Shown here: in pieces, positions 7,038 to 8,766 of the stretch
How positions within the stretch are numbered: the first letter of the stretch is position 1
Layout: the number at the start of each line of letters is the position of its first letter
DNA from: Verrucomicrobia bacterium UBA6015
GTDB lineage: Bacteria; Verrucomicrobiota; Kiritimatiellia; UBA8416
Direction of reading: 5' to 3'
DNA length: 8,766 nt
NCBI GenBank assembly: GCA_002428045.1
Contig: DIZZ01000051.1
Span: 2,692-11,457, forward strand
Notes under the pieces: model-generated
Seen by the model: only the letters and a program-made list of their open reading frames with translations
Told to the model about the DNA's origin: nothing
Database searches by the model: none
Position numbers and translations under genes: made by a program

Positions 7038-7581
7038 TCGCCTGGACCGAACAGCGGTTTGCGTGTTTACCTACGGCGGCAAACAGTAACTCGAAATCGG
7101 TTTGCTCATCCGGCTGTGGGATGAAGGGCGCAATCGGTGTGAAAAGGGGCGAGGCCAAAAAAACAGGGGTGGCGGCGGCGAAATAGTCCAGATCGTCGGT
7201 GGCAAAATGAACATGCCCATCGGGGCGCAGCTTGCGATGGAGCAGCACCAGGAACTCAGCGTTGATCAGTCGTCGGCAATGATGCCGCCGTTTCGGCCAG
7301 GGATCCGGGTAGAAGATATAGAACGTCTGTACGGAAGCCTCTGGAATTTGCGTCTCCAAGGCCTCATGGATGTCCATGTTCAACAGGCGGAGGTTGTCGA
7401 GACCGGCACGTTGCGCCTTGGCGGAGACCTTGTCCGCCCGCCGTCGTTGCCGTTCGATCCCGATAAAGTTTACCAATGGGAAAGCGGCTGCTCGCGCCAG
7501 CAGAAACCGGCCTTTACCGCTGCCGATATCGACCTCAAGCGGATGGGTATGATCGAAAACGTCCTGAGTCTGACTCACCAT
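6997..7581 (-). CDS. trmB: tRNA (guanine-N7-)-methyltransferase TrmB
   Basis: TrmB methylates G46 in the variable loop of tRNA using S-adenosylmethionine. At 194 aa it is short, because it lacks the N-terminal arm of about 40-50 residues seen in E. coli TrmB; short forms are found in other phyla. Motifs: SAM-binding EVDIGSGKG (16-24), FIGIE (39-43), the acidic NMD (68-70), the hallmark FYPDPWPKRRHHCRR (90-104), FATDD (126-130) and the C-terminal TDFE (161-164). The last 14 residues (AINTPRVAAPEPPV) lie in the region opposite the permease 3' end. The ATG at 7581 has no good ribosome binding site. It lies nine bases after, and in the same frame as, the stop of the sigma-like gene, so translation is probably coupled. 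The in-frame TAG upstream rules out any longer start. Confidence 0.95.
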   Translation of the reverse strand: MVSQTQDVFDHTHPLEVDIGSGKGRFLLARAAAFPLVNFIGIERQRRRADKVSAKAQRAGLDNLRLLNMDIHEALETQIPEASVQTFYIFYPDPWPKRRHHCRRLINAEFLVLLHRKLRPDGHVHFATDDLDYFAAATPVFLASPLFTPIAPFIPQPDEQTDFELLFAAVGKHANRCSVQAINTPRVAAPEPPV

Positions 7582-7590
7582 CCCGAATGC

Positions 7591-7938
7591 CTAACGTCCA
7601 AATAATCGGCTGAAGAAACCGGACTTCTTGCCATCCATTTCGGCTTCGATAAAGGGCAGGGCGAAGATCTGGAACCGATCAGCGCTGGTTCCGGGCTTGA
7701 ATTTCTTGATTGCCGTGGCAATCCCGGCCTTGCCGTGTTCGATCATATCGTTGATCGAGGAGACATCGCTGGCCCGCTTCTTGGCCATCGTCGTCAGTAC
7801 TGGCATCAGGTTGCGCTCAACGCGGTGCTTGGCTTCCCAGTCACCCCGCCGGGCGGCATTGATATCCTTCTCGAGGGCCTTCGTCTTGGCGGCAGGGCCG
7901 CTCAAGGGTACTTCTGTCATCGTTCCTGAAATTTTCAT
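7591..7938 (-). CDS. stand-alone sigma-70 region-2-like small protein
   Basis: This is a 115-aa protein. Residues about 28-102 align with the helical core of sigma-70 region 2: EAKHRVERNLMPVLTTMAKK, then NDMIEHGKAGIATAIKKF, then DRFQIFALPFIEAEM. These parallel the EAKKxMVxxNLRLV, LDLIQEGNIGLMKAVDKF and FSTYATWWIRQAI stretches of RpoD. Asp64, Gly69 and Gly72 are kept. The residues at RpoD Gln406, Glu407 and Asn409 are Glu, His and Lys. The WW pair used in -10 melting is replaced by PF. There is no region 3 or 4; the tail is basic and aromatic (KKSGFFSRLFGR). It could bind RNA polymerase as a decoy or anti-sigma, or it could be a repurposed fold; this is inference. The start is uncertain: ATG 7938 has no ribosome binding site, while in-frame ATG 7920 has AGGA three bases after a short gap. 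It is followed in the same frame by trmB. Confidence 0.75.
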   Translation of the reverse strand: MKISGTMTEVPLSGPAAKTKALEKDINAARRGDWEAKHRVERNLMPVLTTMAKKRASDVSSINDMIEHGKAGIATAIKKFKPGTSADRFQIFALPFIEAEMDGKKSGFFSRLFGR

Positions 7939-7944
7939 GAGGAA

Positions 7945-7973
7945 TGAATACCAGACAGGTGGCCCGGTGCCAA
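7945..7973 (-). promoter_or_regulatory. candidate sigma-70 promoter for the sigma-like/trmB pair
   Basis: Reading the minus strand, TTGGCA (7973-7968) is followed by exactly 17 bases and then TATTCA (7950-7945). The -35 box matches five of six consensus bases but the -10 box only three of six. Transcription would start at about the ATG at 7938. That would make the ATG 7938 start leaderless, or leave a short leader carrying AGGA before ATG 7920. Confidence 0.35.
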
Positions 7974-8007
7974 GCTATTTATCGTAATGAGTGACACGGT
8001 ACACGAT

Positions 8008-8039
8008 GCTTTCAGTGCGCGCCGGGGCGCACTGAAAGC
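8008..8039. terminator. perfect 13-bp hairpin, probable terminator
   Basis: GCTTTCAGTGCGC (8008-8020) and its exact reverse complement GCGCACTGAAAGC (8027-8039) enclose a six-base loop, GCCGGG. No run of T follows on either strand, so it is not a classical intrinsic terminator. There is no plus-strand gene between 7037 and the hairpin for it to terminate. It sits upstream of the minus-strand pair, so it most likely ended a minus-strand gene that was there before the transposon arrived. A protein-binding palindrome is an alternative. Confidence 0.6.
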
Positions 8040-8077
8040 CTCTTACTGTTGTAGTATCATTTGTTGCGAGCCAAATT

Positions 8078-8161
8078 CTGATCGTATTTCTTGCCGATTT
8101 GTCCTCGTAAAGTTTTGCCTCTGCTTGCCGTGATCTGATCGCAAAAGGTTGCCTTATTGCC
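8078..8161. repeat. cluster of five TTGCC motifs, possible transposase-binding sites
   Basis: TTGCC occurs at 8091, 8115, 8125, 8149 and 8157. The first and second, and the third and fourth, are each exactly 24 bases apart. Two of them are preceded by CTGATCG (8078-8084 and 8135-8141) with six or seven bases between, giving a degenerate direct repeat 57 bases apart. The array lies just inside the putative transposon tip, where several transposase sites are usual. Confidence 0.45.
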
Positions 8162-8198
8162 GCGCTTCGATCATAGCGCTACGAGGGTTGCAGCATGA

Positions 8199-8220
8199 TT
8201 CGGGGTGCGTTCGGGGTGAG
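8199..8220. repeat. tandem 11-bp repeat
   Basis: TTCGGGGTGCG (8199-8209) is followed directly by TTCGGGGTGAG (8210-8220), a match of 10 of 11 bases. A period of about one helical turn could suit adjacent binding sites. It is only two copies, so it may have no function. Confidence 0.6.
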
Positions 8221-8266
8221 GAAGCCAGCGCTGAACAAGTGATTTCCTGCCGGGTTGCCGCGCTCT

Positions 8267-8299
8267 GGTCGCAGGCCTGCGACCGGCACGGCCGGTCGC
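8267..8299 (-). terminator. two mutually exclusive GC-rich hairpins after the CHC2-like gene
   Basis: GGTCGCAGG and CCTGCGACC form a perfect 18-bp palindrome without a loop at 8267-8284. GCGACCGGC (8279-8287) and GCCGGTCGC (8291-8299) form a perfect 9-bp stem with an ACG loop. They share 8279-8284, so only one can form at a time. They begin 13 bases after the minus-strand stop at 8312, the position expected of a terminator for the transposon genes, but no T run follows. Confidence 0.5.
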
Positions 8300-8311
8300 G
8301 ATGCCGGAATG

Positions 8312-8581
8312 TCAGTGTGTGATGGCCGCCATGGCCTGGTTGAAGATCATGCCCAGCACGGTCTCGAAGAAGTCGATGGTGTTGCCGCCCCGCTCCGTGT
8401 CGGGATCCCGCCAGTACGACTGCTTGATGACGATGCCGGGATGCTCGCTGATACGGTAGTTTCCCGCACCGCTCTCGCGCAGATGGAGGCCTCTGTTATG
8501 CAGCAGCGCCGGCAGCGGGGCACGCCGGGCCGCCTGGATCTGCTCGCGTGTCCATGGTGTCCTACAAGTTTGGCAGGTCAT
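8312..8581 (-). CDS. small primase CHC2-like protein lacking zinc ligands (transposon accessory)
   Basis: This is an 89-aa protein. Residues about 23-87 resemble the N-terminal CHC2-type fold of DnaG-like and DUF3991-type mobile-element proteins: LLHNRGLHLRESG (26-38), YRISEHPGIVIKQ (42-54), then GGNTIDFFETVLGMIFNQAM (65-84), which parallels the GGDAIDFVMxxxGLSFPEA motif of primases. The canonical CHC2 zinc ligands are missing; the only cysteines are C3 and C6 (TCQTC) at the N-terminus. The protein stops where the family normally continues to a Toprim domain, so it cannot be an active primase. It may be a DNA-binding helper. GGAGG (8589-8593) lies seven bases before the ATG. The start lies inside the 3' end of the ATPase gene (20-bp overlap), which indicates translational coupling and a shared role in transposition. 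Confidence 0.7.
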   Translation of the reverse strand: MTCQTCRTPWTREQIQAARRAPLPALLHNRGLHLRESGAGNYRISEHPGIVIKQSYWRDPDTERGGNTIDFFETVLGMIFNQAMAAITH

Positions 8582-8766
8582 AGTCCTTCCTCCAGTGCGG
8601 TTGTAGCAGCACGCGGTTGACCTGCTTGATGTCGACGGTGCAGGTCTGGTCGCGGACGGTTTCGATCAGTGCCGATATGCACAGGTTGCGTGCGTACCTG
8701 AGCAGCCCCCCGGAGGAGCGTACCAGCAGGGCCAGGGCCTCTTGCGTGAAGGTGTTGTGCCCCAGT
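8562..8766 (-). CDS. ExeA/TnsC-like AAA+ ATPase, C-terminal 67 residues (cut by window edge)
   Basis: Only the last 67 codons, 8765-8565, and the TAG are visible. The segment NTFTQEALALLVRSSGGLLR, followed by YARNLCISALIETV and then DIKQVNRVLLQPHW, matches the C-terminal lid of ExeA/TnsC/TniB-type ATPases: the 'F-T-x-E-A-L' helix, the 'S-x-G-x-x-R' sensor-2 turn and the 'R-N-L-C' helix. In transposons these ATPases choose the target and activate a DDE transposase. Walker motifs would lie right of the window, so activity cannot be judged. The gene overlaps the start of the CHC2-like gene by 20 bp. Confidence 0.75.
   Translation of the reverse strand, partial: LGHNTFTQEALALLVRSSGGLLRYARNLCISALIETVRDQTCTVDIKQVNRVLLQPHWRKDYDLPNL
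8589..8593 (-). promoter_or_regulatory. ribosome binding site of the CHC2-like gene
   Basis: GGAGG, extended as GGAGGAAGG on the minus strand, lies seven bases upstream of ATG 8581. It is inside the coding sequence of the ATPase gene, so the second gene has its own strong initiation signal despite the overlap. Confidence 0.75.

Larger units (their letters stand above)
7939..8311. other. gene-free stretch: promoter region, hairpin and putative transposon end
   Basis: These 373 bp contain no plausible gene on either strand; the plus-strand open frame crossing the right part is a shadow of the CHC2-like gene. In order from the left it holds a possible minus-strand promoter, a 13-bp perfect hairpin, a block with five TTGCC motifs, an 11-bp tandem repeat and two competing GC-rich hairpins. 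Each is listed separately. Confidence 0.7.
8047..8766 (-). mobile_element. terminal segment of a transposon with an ExeA/TnsC-like ATPase (other end outside window)
   Basis: Two overlapping minus-strand genes (ExeA/TnsC-like ATPase C-terminus and a CHC2-like accessory protein) are followed by about 260 non-coding bases rich in short repeats, as expected for the end of a transposon with a DDE transposase plus ATPase. A TGTTGTAG at 8047 is a reasonable outer tip, since such ends start with TG. The transposase gene, the partner inverted repeat and any target-site duplication (candidate CTTAC at 8042-8046) cannot be seen. The exact boundary is inferred. Confidence 0.5.

Noticed and set aside
7102..7605. 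Plus-strand 167-codon open frame
   Set aside because: It is antisense to trmB, whose motifs are unambiguous.
7961..7975. Sigma-54-like TGGCAC on the minus strand upstream of the sigma-like gene
   Set aside because: The matching -12 TTGC element is absent at the required spacing.
8008..8299. CRISPR or integron-type array in the repeat-rich block
   Set aside because: The repeats are only 5-11 bases, with irregular spacing and no spacer-repeat periodicity; no cas or integrase gene is visible.
8255..8620. Plus-strand 121-codon open frame
   Set aside because: It is antisense to the CHC2-like gene and part of the ATPase gene; no recognisable motif and no ribosome binding site.

Overview
This is a GC-rich bacterial chromosomal window. 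It holds the 5' part of tex, a small TPR lipoprotein gene, a tightly overlapped plus-strand operon of membrane-transport genes, a minus-strand pair (a sigma-like small protein and trmB), and one end of a transposon running off the right edge. There is no rRNA, tRNA or CRISPR. The mix (a short-N-terminus TrmB, a planctomycete-type two-domain membrane protein beside a CcmA-type ABC exporter, and an ExeA/TnsC-like ATPase element) fits the PVC group (Verrucomicrobiota, Kiritimatiellota, Lentisphaerota). That placement rests on remembered family resemblance and is weak.

Left part (1-1840, minus strand): the first 473 codons of tex, cut by the window edge, preceded 56 bp upstream on the same strand by a 120-aa TPR lipoprotein. 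A divergent intergenic stretch (1841-2168) follows. It may encode a 34-aa single-helix membrane peptide.

Centre (2169-7037, plus strand): four genes joined by overlaps. They encode an MFS permease of the FucP-like type, a 617-aa exported membrane protein of unknown function, an ABC ATPase and an ABC-2 permease. The start and stop codons overlap by 4, 25 and 4 bp, so the genes are probably co-transcribed and translationally coupled. The last three look like one export or envelope complex: the ATPase drives the permease, and the 617-aa protein supplies two large extracytoplasmic domains. How the MFS permease fits is unknown.

Right part (6997-7938, minus strand): a 115-aa protein that aligns with region 2 of sigma-70 but has no promoter-recognition regions 3/4, followed in the same reading frame by trmB. 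Only one amber codon and three sense codons separate them. The trmB 3' end overlaps the permease 3' end by 41 bp in a tail-to-tail arrangement.

Right edge (about 8008-8766): a perfect 13-bp hairpin, then a repeat-rich, non-coding block with five TTGCC motifs, a tandem 11-bp repeat and two competing hairpins. After that come two overlapping minus-strand genes: a small primase-CHC2-like protein without the zinc ligands, and the C-terminus of an ExeA/TnsC-like ATPase. I read this as one terminal segment of a transposon inserted beside the hairpin. The transposase and the other end lie outside the window.
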